DNA of 6,944 nucleotides from Trueperaceae bacterium (lineage in GTDB: Bacteria; Deinococcota; Deinococci; Deinococcales; Trueperaceae). The position numbers and the translations under genes are program-made. The notes under the pieces are model-generated. The model was not told the DNA's origin. It worked only from the letters and a program-made list of their open reading frames with translations, and did not search any database. Of this stretch, positions 1 to 5,095 are shown one piece after another (the stretch's first letter is position 1; each line of letters starts with the position of its first letter). The stretch is taken from positions 1 through 6,944 of the forward strand of contig PXAU01000305.1 in NCBI GenBank assembly GCA_003567075.1, written 5' to 3'.

Positions 1-2
1 CC

Positions 3-1058
3 TTCCTGAAGGTCGAGGCCACCAAGTTCACCGAGGTCGGCTACGTGGGCCGCGACGTCGAGTCGATCGTGCGCGACCTGGTGCGCTCGGCCGTGGCGAT
101 GGTCGAGGAGGAGCAGCGCGAACACGTGGGCGAGCGGGCCCAACGCGCCGCCGACGAGCGCCTGCTCGACGCGCTGCTGCCGGGCGGTTCGAGCGAGGGG
201 CGCGAGCAGATGCGGGCGCTGCTGCGCAAGGGCCAGCTCGACGATCGCAGCGTCGAGATCGAGGTCGAGGACGCTAAACCCGCCATGGGCATGCAGGGTG
301 TACCCGGTATGGAGGAGATGGGCGCGAACCTGCAGGACATGCTCAAGCAGTTCATGCCCGCGAAGAAGGTGCGCCGCAGCTTCACCGTGCGCGAGGCGCG
401 ACGGGTGCTCACCGGCGAGGAGGCGGATCGCCTGATCGACCACGACGCGGTGCAGCGCGAGGCTGTGCAGCGCGCCGAGAACGCCGGCATCGTGTTCCTC
501 GACGAGCTCGACAAGATCGCCGGCGAGAGCGGGACCAGCGGTCCCGACGTCTCGGGCGAAGGCGTCCAACGTGACCTGCTGCCGATCGTCGAAGGGACGC
601 AGGTCAACACCCGCTGGGGCCCGGTGAACACCGACCACATCCTGTTCATCGCCGCCGGAGCCTTCAACGTCTCGAAGCCCTCGGACCTGATCCCCGAACT
701 GCAGGGCCGCTTCCCCATCCGTGTCGAGCTCGAGGAGCTCTCCGCCAGCGACCTGCAGCGCATCCTGACGCAGCCCGAGCACGCCCTCACCAAGCAGTAC
801 GCGGCCCTGCTCGAGGTGGATGGCACGCGTGTGCGTTTCGACGAGAGCGGCATCGTCGCGATCGCGGCCAATGCCGAGAAGGTCAACGCCGAGCTCGAGG
901 ACATCGGCGCGCGGCGGCTGCATACGATCCTGGAGACGGTGCTCGAGGACGTGTCGTTCGGCACCAACCTGGGCGAGGTGGCGGTCGACGAGGCCTACGT
1001 GCAGAAGAAGCTCGAGGGCATCGTCGGCGACGAGGACCTGACCCGCTACGTGCTCTAG
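3..1058 (+). CDS. hslU: ATP-dependent protease ATPase subunit HslU (ClpY), 5'-truncated by window edge
   Basis: HslU is the AAA+ unfoldase that feeds substrates into the HslV peptidase in the cytoplasm. The frame is open from base 3, where it reads FLKVEATKFTEVGYVG, the conserved stretch just after Walker A. Compared from memory with E. coli HslU (443 aa), about 77 N-terminal residues including the P-loop lie outside the window; 351 residues are visible. Seen in order: the GYVG pore loop (39-50), the variable I-domain with a PGMEEM-type motif (about 303-320), Walker B VFLDELDK with Asp-Glu at 501-506, the sensor-1/arginine-finger region ending in SDLIPELQGRFPIRVEL, the sensor-2 motif GARRLHT (906-926), and the C-terminal DEDLTRYVL tail that docks into HslV. 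The GTG at 45 is internal, not the start. hslV would be expected upstream. One oddity is DVSGEG, where E. coli and B. subtilis have DVSREG. The last codons lie in the first copy of a 16-bp tandem repeat. Confidence 0.97.
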   Translation, partial: FLKVEATKFTEVGYVGRDVESIVRDLVRSAVAMVEEEQREHVGERAQRAADERLLDALLPGGSSEGREQMRALLRKGQLDDRSVEIEVEDAKPAMGMQGVPGMEEMGANLQDMLKQFMPAKKVRRSFTVREARRVLTGEEADRLIDHDAVQREAVQRAENAGIVFLDELDKIAGESGTSGPDVSGEGVQRDLLPIVEGTQVNTRWGPVNTDHILFIAAGAFNVSKPSDLIPELQGRFPIRVELEELSASDLQRILTQPEHALTKQYAALLEVDGTRVRFDESGIVAIAANAEKVNAELEDIGARRLHTILETVLEDVSFGTNLGEVAVDEAYVQKKLEGIVGDEDLTRYVL

Positions 1059-1106
1059 CCGCTACGTGCGCAGACCACTACGTGCTTCAGCCGCTACGTG
1101 CTGGAA
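1043..1106. repeat. Four-copy 16-bp tandem repeat across the hslU stop and the vapC stop
   Basis: Four units start at exactly 16-bp intervals (1043, 1059, 1075, 1091). Each opens with the 11-mer CCGCTACGTGC (third copy CCACTACGTGC), followed by a variable 5-mer: TCTAG, GCAGA, TTCAG, TGGAA. The first unit is the end of hslU (codons for R-Y-V-L and the stop). The fourth provides, on the other strand, the TAG stop of the vapC-like gene at 1094-1096. The pattern looks like tandem duplication of the hslU 3' end with later drift of the 5-mer. Neither the core nor the unit forms a strong hairpin. Confidence 0.9.
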
Positions 1107-1549
1107 CGGCGAGCGCTGTCGCCAGCCGGCGCTGCCTGCCAAGGGTCGAGGGCGCGCACACCGAGGCGCGTGAAGCGCTCCGCCGCGGCCGTCGCCAGGG
1201 TGCCCCTGCGCGCGAGCACCATGCCTGCCAGGAGCGCGTCGCGCGTCGACAGCTCGCGGCCGCCGCGGCGCTCGCCGGCCGCGAGCACGGCGCTGGCGCT
1301 GGCGGCGGCGCGATCGAAGGCCAACACACGGCTGCCGAGGTCCTCGCTCAGGACCGCCGCCAAGGCGGCTGCGGCACGCCCGCGCCGGGCAACGTCAGGT
1401 ACACGGTCCACGGCCGCCTCGAGCTCGGTCACGCTGAGCGCGGTGGTCCACACCGAGGCCGGTGCCTGGGCGTCCAACCACGCCAGCACCCGCGCGTCGG
1501 GCGCGGGCTGCATGAGCGCCGCCAGGACGGGCGTGTCGAGGACGAGCAT
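1094..1549 (-). CDS. vapC: VapC/FitB-like PIN-domain toxin (putative ribonuclease), active site partly altered
   Basis: This 151-aa protein has the fold signature of FitB/VapC toxins, metal-dependent endoribonucleases held inactive by a RHH antitoxin. It opens with MLVLDT (Asp5), continues with the RVLAWLDAQ and SVTELEAAV (Glu42) motifs and RDALLAG (Asp104), and ends in the family's GVRALDPW. Spacing of the three acids matches N. gonorrhoeae FitB as I recall it. Two usual positions are changed: LDTN reads LDTP, and the ATRN/D..DF motif that gives the fourth metal-site residue reads ATAAAERF, so that acid is missing or displaced to Glu124. Activity is therefore uncertain. About 14 residues follow DPW, and the stop falls inside the 16-bp repeat array. 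The start ATG is 28 bp after the antitoxin stop, with a weak GGAG 10 nt upstream. It is very likely co-transcribed with the antitoxin. Confidence 0.88.
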   Translation of the reverse strand: MLVLDTPVLAALMQPAPDARVLAWLDAQAPASVWTTALSVTELEAAVDRVPDVARRGRAAAALAAVLSEDLGSRVLAFDRAAASASAVLAAGERRGGRELSTRDALLAGMVLARRGTLATAAAERFTRLGVRALDPWQAAPAGDSARRSST

Positions 1550-1577
1550 GGCGGCGGGCGCTCCGGTGCGGCCGAGG

Positions 1578-1802
1578 TCAGCGCAGGCTGTCCAGGTCGA
1601 GGAGCTCGGCCGTGAGGCCCACGTCGGCGAAGCGGCCCGCCAGGCGCGTGCCGAGCGGGACGTCGGTGGCGTCGTCAGCCAGCGCGGCCTGCCGCAGGAT
1701 GCTGCGGACCTCCTCCTCGGTGCTGCGGCCGTGTCGCCTGGCGCGCTGCTGGAGCCGCTGCTTCACGTCGTCGTCGAGGTTCCGGACGATCAACTGTGCC
1801 AT
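1578..1802 (-). CDS. vapB: VapB/FitA-like ribbon-helix-helix antitoxin
   Basis: This 74-aa antitoxin should neutralise the adjacent PIN toxin and repress its own operon. The N-terminal MAQLIVRNLDDDVKQRL plus the RRHGRSTEEEVRSIL stretch (residues 1-37) is the typical FitA-type RHH DNA-binding domain: a beta strand followed by two helices. The C-terminal part (about 49-64, PLGTRLAGRFADVGL) is the usual toxin-binding segment. The frame is open for another 30 codons upstream, but the start at 1802 is chosen because the family begins at MAQLIVRNL and because GGGAGG sits 5 nt upstream (1808-1813). The operator palindrome at 1817-1834 lies directly before this ribosome binding site, which fits autoregulation. 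The gene is followed by vapC after 28 bp. Confidence 0.93.
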   Translation of the reverse strand: MAQLIVRNLDDDVKQRLQQRARRHGRSTEEEVRSILRQAALADDATDVPLGTRLAGRFADVGLTAELLDLDSLR

Positions 1803-1807
1803 GCTGA

Positions 1808-1813
1808 CCTCCC
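1808..1813 (-). promoter_or_regulatory. Ribosome binding site of vapB
   Basis: The minus strand reads GGGAGG 5 nt before the ATG at 1802. It is a strong Shine-Dalgarno match and decides the start of vapB against longer in-frame alternatives. Confidence 0.85.
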
Positions 1814-1816
1814 AGG

Positions 1817-1834
1817 GTGATATCACGATATCAC
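1817..1834. promoter_or_regulatory. Probable VapB(C) operator palindrome
   Basis: The sequence GTGATATCACGATATCAC is a perfect 8-bp inverted repeat (GTGATATC / GATATCAC) with a 2-bp spacer. It also contains GATATCAC twice in tandem. It is strikingly AT-rich for this window and lies 14 bp upstream of the antitoxin ATG, touching its ribosome binding site region. RHH antitoxins bind such short palindromic repeats, so this is the expected autoregulatory site. Confidence 0.85.
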
Positions 1835-1855
1835 ATGGCAGAGAGCATGACGCAA
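1825..1855 (-). promoter_or_regulatory. Candidate vapBC promoter overlapping the operator
   Basis: On the minus strand TTGCGT (1850-1855) could be a -35 box. A -10-like GATATC or TATCGT lies 17-19 nt downstream inside the palindrome. This would let antitoxin binding block RNA polymerase. The -10 match is poor, so only the general location is proposed. Confidence 0.4.
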
Positions 1856-1860
1856 GACAC

Positions 1861-1906
1861 CCCTGCGGCCTCGGCACGCCAGACGAGCGCACCGAGGCTG
1901 CAAGGG
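1861..1906 (-). terminator. Possible intrinsic terminator after the aldo/keto reductase gene
   Basis: GCCTCGG (1868-1874) pairs perfectly with CCGAGGC (1892-1898). The stem extends by a G-U pair, two further pairs, a one-base bulge and a CCC/GGG base, around a 17-nt loop. On the minus strand it follows the reductase stop by about 25 bp and is followed by TGTCTTGCG, only weakly T-rich. It would separate the reductase transcript from the vapBC promoter. A U tract is lacking, so this is tentative. Confidence 0.35.
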
Positions 1907-1910
1907 CCTA

Positions 1911-1937
1911 GCGATCAGATGCGAGTGCGATCAGGTG
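1911..1937. repeat. Two-copy 16-bp-period repeat spanning the reductase stop codon
   Basis: On the minus strand CACCTGATCGC, which contains the TGA stop of the reductase, is repeated 16 bp later as CATCTGATCGC. Ten of 11 bases match, and each copy is followed by 5 unrelated bases. The 11+5 arrangement is the same as in the hslU/vapC array, although the sequence differs. Confidence 0.55.
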
Positions 1938-2788
1938 AAGAGCGGCGCCGCCTCCTGGGCCTCCACCATCGCCTGCATGCGCGCGTCGCTCGGGCGCTCC
2001 CGGTACGCCGCTGCGGCTTCCAGCACGCGCGGCAGCACGTGGATGTCGCCGACCGTGTTGAGGAACGCCTCCTCGCGGCCGAGCACCCAGTGCACGGCCA
2101 GCGCCAACGCCTCGGGATCCTCGAAGGGCTGGTACCAGGTGGCGCGATCGCGGTCGTGCTCGCCCCACGGGCGACGCGTGATGGCCTTGATCGTCTGCAA
2201 CGCCACCCCCCGTTCGCGGCACAGTGCCGCGAGCGCCTCGAAGTCCGCAGCATAGGCCGGGTTCTGCATCATCACGAAGCTGTACGGCAACAGTACCGCG
2301 TCGAACGGGTACCGCTCCAAGCTCTGCCGGTGGCGCTCCGCCACCTCCACACCGTGCCCCGTCACCCCGATGAAGCGCACCAAGCCCTCCTCGCGCGCCT
2401 CGATGGCGGCCTCGAGCGCGCCACCCGGACCGAGCGCCGTCTCCCACTCGGCCGGCTCGACCAAGTTGTGGAGCTGGAGCAGGTCGACGTGATCGGTCCG
2501 CATGCGCTCGAGCGAGCGCCGGATCTCCTCACGCGCAGGGCCGGCCAAGCGCTCGCCGGTCTTCGTCGCCAGGAACACCTCGCCCCGGTGCCGCTCCAAC
2601 CACGGCCCGAGACGCAGCTCCGCGTCACCGTACGAGGCGGCGGTGTCGATGTGGTTGACGCCGAACGCCCGAACCGTCTCCAAGGTCCGGTCCGCCTCGT
2701 CCTGCGTCACGGCGCTCAGCGCCGCCGCCCCGAAGATCGCGCGGGTGCTCTGGTGTCCGGTCCGTCCGAAGGCTGCTGTGGCGATCAT
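1931..2788 (-). CDS. Aldo/keto reductase family oxidoreductase
   Basis: This 285-aa soluble enzyme is predicted to reduce carbonyl substrates, or oxidise alcohols, with NAD(P)H in a TIM barrel. The full catalytic tetrad is visible: Asp48 and Tyr53 in NHIDTAASYG, Lys76 in FLATKTG, and His107 in LLQLHNL. The N-terminus AAFGRTGHQSTRAIFGAAAL is typical of the family's first beta hairpin and strand, supporting the start at 2788, which has GGAGGT 4 nt upstream (2793-2798). The C-terminal segment AFLNTVGDIHVLPRVLEAA takes the place of the classical IPG...N cofactor loop. This points to a COG1453/COG0667-like bacterial branch rather than the well-studied AKR1 enzymes. The substrate cannot be inferred. 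The gene lies inside the end of the upstream membrane-protein frame and is probably co-transcribed with it. Confidence 0.93.
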   Translation of the reverse strand: MIATAAFGRTGHQSTRAIFGAAALSAVTQDEADRTLETVRAFGVNHIDTAASYGDAELRLGPWLERHRGEVFLATKTGERLAGPAREEIRRSLERMRTDHVDLLQLHNLVEPAEWETALGPGGALEAAIEAREEGLVRFIGVTGHGVEVAERHRQSLERYPFDAVLLPYSFVMMQNPAYAADFEALAALCRERGVALQTIKAITRRPWGEHDRDRATWYQPFEDPEALALAVHWVLGREEAFLNTVGDIHVLPRVLEAAAAYRERPSDARMQAMVEAQEAAPLFT

Positions 2789-3899
2789 GTCGACCTCCCT
2801 GCTGGTCGCGCGGCGCGCGCGACGCCCCCGTGCGCGTTGGCGCCGGCCTCGACCCCTTCAGCCTACGCCCGCGCGGCCACAGGGCGAGGCCGGCTAACGA
2901 GGCGACCCCCGCGACAACGAGCACAAGCGGCCACGTGGCCCACCGCAACAGCCACGTCGCCAACACCAACAGCGCGCTGGCCACGGCATCCGGGTGCCTG
3001 TACACGCTCTTGGCAGCCCACACCAAGAGCGGCTTGCGCGACAGGAGCGCGGCGCTACCGCGCTCGGCCGCCAACTGCAGGCCCGCGGGACCGCGCGCCA
3101 GGCCGACGCGGTAGAGGCCGTCGTCGGCGATGCCAGCCACGCGCTTGCCACCCAAGCGCAGACCCACCAGGGGGTGCGACGCGCTCTCCACGAAGCGCGC
3201 CAAGGAGGCCATCTCGGCCGGGCTGTCGGCGTATGCCAAGGCCCGCGTGGCACGCGCCGGGCCGAGCTTCGTGCTGATCCGGCCGGCGTCGCTGAAGAGG
3301 TCGGCCAGCGGCCGCCAGGCCCGCTGGCGAACGAGCGTGCTGACGCTGCGCCCCAAGCCCGCACTGAGCGCACCGGCGCGCCGTGCGACCTTCAGCAGCG
3401 CGTTGCCGGCACCGACCTGCGGGGCGAAGGTGAGCACCAGGCCGGCGGTCGAGAGCCCGATGAGGACCGGGTCGGTGGCCTCGCCCTGGCCCCAAGCCAG
3501 GGCCTGCCGGCTCAGGTCGCGAACGTCACCGAACACCACCAGGTCGCTCGCGACCGCACAACCGACGCCGGCGGCGTCCTCGCCGCGACCCGTCCAGACG
3601 CCCTCCCAGCAGCGGTCGAGGGTGGCCGCCAGGCTCTCCCAGCGGGCTCGGGCCTGCGCTTCCTCGGTCGCGCAGTCCCCCACCTCGGCCAGCTCGAGCG
3701 CGTCCGCCACGCGGTCCTCCTCCAGCGCGAGGGCCGCCTCCTGGCAGAAGGGGTAGGCTGGCAGCGCCTCCACGAAGGGTCCCGACGCCTCGAGCCAGAC
3801 CTTCCCGACGAGCGCCCCCAACGCCAGCAGCAGCAGCAGCAGCGCCAGCACGAACCGGAGCAGCCGCCACAGCGGACGCAGCAGCGGACGCAGCAGCAT
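2625..3899 (-). CDS. Hypothetical membrane protein, C-terminal end uncertain
   Basis: I do not recognise this 424-residue frame. It starts with a basic stretch (LLRPLLRPLWRLLR) and a Leu-rich transmembrane segment (about residues 16-33). A hydrophilic region follows with four cysteines (52, 76, 97, 114) that could form disulfides if it is exported. There is a weakly hydrophobic segment at about 144-160 and a C-terminal membrane hairpin at about 304-342. After WPRGRR the frame continues for roughly 78 low-complexity, Arg/Gly/Pro-rich residues. Of these, 164 bp lie inside the reductase gene in another frame, so the tail is suspect: TAG and TGA occur in the two other frames at 2858-2865, right after the last membrane segment. 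Either this is a real long overlap or a one-base indel has removed the true stop. The ATG at 3899 has no Shine-Dalgarno but sits 6 nt after a TAGACT -10 box, as in a leaderless gene. Confidence 0.75.
   Translation of the reverse strand: MLLRPLLRPLWRLLRFVLALLLLLLALGALVGKVWLEASGPFVEALPAYPFCQEAALALEEDRVADALELAEVGDCATEEAQARARWESLAATLDRCWEGVWTGRGEDAAGVGCAVASDLVVFGDVRDLSRQALAWGQGEATDPVLIGLSTAGLVLTFAPQVGAGNALLKVARRAGALSAGLGRSVSTLVRQRAWRPLADLFSDAGRISTKLGPARATRALAYADSPAEMASLARFVESASHPLVGLRLGGKRVAGIADDGLYRVGLARGPAGLQLAAERGSAALLSRKPLLVWAAKSVYRHPDAVASALLVLATWLLRWATWPLVLVVAGVASLAGLALWPRGRRLKGSRPAPTRTGASRAPRDQQGGRHDRHSSLRTDRTPEHPRDLRGGGAERRDAGRGGPDLGDGSGVRRQPHRHRRLVR
2793..2798 (-). promoter_or_regulatory. 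Ribosome binding site of the aldo/keto reductase
   Basis: The minus strand reads GGAGGT 4 nt before the ATG at 2788. This near-perfect Shine-Dalgarno supports independent initiation of the reductase inside the open frame of the upstream membrane protein. Confidence 0.8.
3825..3894. repeat. CAG run and 12-bp tandem repeat at the 5' end of the membrane-protein gene
   Basis: Six CAG triplets run from 3825 to 3842; read on the minus strand they are six CTG leucine codons in the first membrane segment. AGCGGACGCAGC occurs twice in tandem at 3871-3882 and 3883-3894, encoding a repeated LLRP just after the start codon. Both are in-frame simple repeats prone to slippage. Confidence 0.85.
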
Positions 3900-3905
3900 G
3901 CACCG

Positions 3906-3911
3906 AGTCTA
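3906..3911 (-). promoter_or_regulatory. -10 box (TAGACT) of the membrane-protein gene, leaderless type
   Basis: TAGACT on the minus strand matches TAnnnT. It ends exactly 6 nt before the ATG at 3899, so the expected transcription start is the A of the start codon. No Shine-Dalgarno lies at a usable distance. The -35 region (about 3928-3934) is a poor match. Confidence 0.55.
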
Positions 3912-3943
3912 GCGGCCCCTGCACCATCGGCAGCGAGGTGACG

Positions 3944-3972
3944 TTGACGGGCACCGCGCCAAGGCGTAGCGT
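3944..3972 (+). promoter_or_regulatory. Sigma-70-type promoter of the GNAT gene, leaderless type
   Basis: TTGACG (3944-3949) is separated by 17 nt from TAGCGT (3967-3972). The -10 box ends 6 nt before the ATG at 3979, placing the predicted transcription start on the start codon itself. No Shine-Dalgarno is visible upstream. Confidence 0.68.
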
Positions 3973-3978
3973 TCGCCC

Positions 3979-4602
3979 ATGGCGACCGAGACCGCACCTC
4001 CACTCCCGCCGGGCGGTTACTGGGAAGGTCGCCTGGTACGGCTTCGCGCAATGCGCGCCGACGACGCCGCCGACCACTGGTTCGAGCAGCGCACCGACAG
4101 TGAGGCCGAACGCTTCCTCAACTGCACCATGCCGTTTCCTGCCACGCCGGCTGAGACACGTGCCTTCACCGAGCGCTACGCCGGCTTCGGGGCGCTCGAC
4201 GAGCGCATCATGTTCGTGATCGAGAACCACGACGGCGACGTCGTCGGTGGCATCAACATCCACAGCCGCAGCGAGCGTCACGGCACCTTCGAAGCCGGCA
4301 GCCGCATCTACCGCGCCCACCGCGGGCACGGGTACGGCTTCGACGCCTCGCTGCTGGTGCTGCGCTACGCCTTCCACGAGCTGCGCCTGCAGAAGTACGT
4401 GATCCGCTGCTTGGCCAGCAACGAGCCCATGCGCCGGCACGCGGCCCGCCTCGGCTGTCAACAGGAGGGTCGTCTGCGGCGCCAGTTCTACACCGACGGC
4501 CGCTACCAGGACGAGCTCATCTTCGGTGTCCTGCGCGAGGAGTTCGACGCCCTCGTGGAGCGCGAGCGCGGCAGCCACCACGACGCCGCCAGCCTGGGCT
4601 AG
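3979..4602 (+). CDS. GNAT-family N-acetyltransferase, RimJ/RimL-like
   Basis: This 207-aa cytoplasmic enzyme is predicted to transfer an acetyl group from acetyl-CoA to an amine, such as a protein N-terminus, polyamine or small molecule; the substrate is unknown. The GNAT fold is clear. An N-terminal strand (GRLVRLRAMRADDA, about 17-30) is followed by a central beta pair (IMFVIENHDGDVVGGINIH, 77-95). The acetyl-CoA pyrophosphate-binding motif A, R-G-H-G-Y-G, is at 115-120 (RxxGxG), and LASNEPMRRHAARLGCQQEGRLR (145-167) is the typical RimJ/RimL region leading to the final strands (DELIFGVLREEF). It is slightly longer than usual because of a disordered N-terminus and an acidic/His tail. It starts at a leaderless-type ATG and is followed after 25 bp by a small membrane-protein gene, probably in one operon. 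Confidence 0.92.
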   Translation: MATETAPPLPPGGYWEGRLVRLRAMRADDAADHWFEQRTDSEAERFLNCTMPFPATPAETRAFTERYAGFGALDERIMFVIENHDGDVVGGINIHSRSERHGTFEAGSRIYRAHRGHGYGFDASLLVLRYAFHELRLQKYVIRCLASNEPMRRHAARLGCQQEGRLRRQFYTDGRYQDELIFGVLREEFDALVERERGSHHDAASLG

Positions 4603-4617
4603 GGTGGCAACCACGAG

Positions 4618-4622
4618 AGGAG
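4618..4622 (+). promoter_or_regulatory. Ribosome binding site of the small membrane protein
   Basis: AGGAG lies 5 nt upstream of the ATG at 4628. It selects this start over an in-frame ATG at 4526 that would lie inside the GNAT gene. Confidence 0.8.
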
Positions 4623-4627
4623 CCGTC

Positions 4628-5095
4628 ATGGCCACGAGGGACACCGACGTCGCACGTGCGCGCCAGGCCGGCGCGCGCCGCCGCGCGCTCGACGAAGGTC
4701 GGCCGCTGCCACCCGAGCCGGCGGCACCGCCATCGACGGCGACTGGTCACGACACCGAGCACGCGTCGGGTCGAGCGATCAGCACCAGCACCGCTCCCGA
4801 CGCGCACGCCGACGCGACGGCGGCGCCCGCGGCCGGCACCCCTGCGCCGACCGCGGAGGCGCGCGGTCCCTGGTTCGACGCCCGCGCCTTCTTCCTCGGT
4901 TGGTTGGCGATGGCGATCGCCTTCTTCGCGGGCGCGAGCGGCTTCCTCGTGGCCATGGTCGGTTTCGCCGCGGGGTACTTCTTCGCGCGCCGTAGCCGCA
5001 TTACCAACGCGTTGGTCGCGGTCGCCGGCGGCACCGCGGCGACCGTCGTGCTGACCGTGCTGCTGCTGCTCGTCCTGGCCGCCGTCAGCGGCTAG
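4628..5095 (+). CDS. Small Pro/Ala-rich membrane protein, function unknown
   Basis: I do not recognise a family for this 155-aa protein. Residues 1-80 are hydrophilic and low in complexity: an Arg-rich start, then a Pro/Ala/Thr-rich stretch, probably disordered. Residues about 87-119 (FFLGWLAMAIAFFAGASGFLVAMVGFAAGYFFA) form one or two tightly spaced membrane segments. They are followed by a basic RRSR turn and a last hydrophobic segment at about 128-153, rich in Leu and Val. The RRSR turn and Arg-rich N-terminus suggest both lie on the cytoplasmic side. The start is set by AGGAG 5 nt upstream. It sits 25 bp after the GNAT stop, suggesting co-transcription. Its stop overlaps that of the converging GH31 gene by 11 bp. 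Confidence 0.82.
   Translation: MATRDTDVARARQAGARRRALDEGRPLPPEPAAPPSTATGHDTEHASGRAISTSTAPDAHADATAAPAAGTPAPTAEARGPWFDARAFFLGWLAMAIAFFAGASGFLVAMVGFAAGYFFARRSRITNALVAVAGGTAATVVLTVLLLLVLAAVSG

Noticed and set aside
45..47. GTG as start of the hslU frame
   Set aside because: The frame is open back to base 3 and encodes conserved HslU residues before this codon, so the gene is truncated by the window and the GTG is internal.
995..1002. Extra CTACGTGC inside hslU as a fifth array copy
   Set aside because: It lies 51 bp before the first unit, out of the 16-bp register, and is explained by Tyr-Val codons TAC GTG.
1108..1123. Short hairpin GGCGA / TCGCC as a terminator between hslU and vapC
   Set aside because: The stem is only 5 bp, lies inside the vapC coding sequence and has no T tract on either strand.
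1803..1892. 30-codon upstream extension of the vapB frame
   Set aside because: It crosses the operator palindrome and the Shine-Dalgarno site, and the encoded peptide is not part of the RHH family.
1817..3277. Long plus-strand open frame of 486 codons
   Set aside because: It lies antisense to the reductase and membrane-protein genes, has low-complexity Arg/His/Pro-rich composition and no family motif; it is a high-GC shadow.
4526..4627. Upstream in-frame extension of the small membrane protein
   Set aside because: It would overlap the GNAT gene, and the ATG at 4628 has a clear AGGAG at proper spacing.
3526..4644. Long minus-strand open frame of 372 codons
   Set aside because: It is antisense to the well-supported GNAT gene and then out of frame with the membrane-protein gene; composition is shadow-like.
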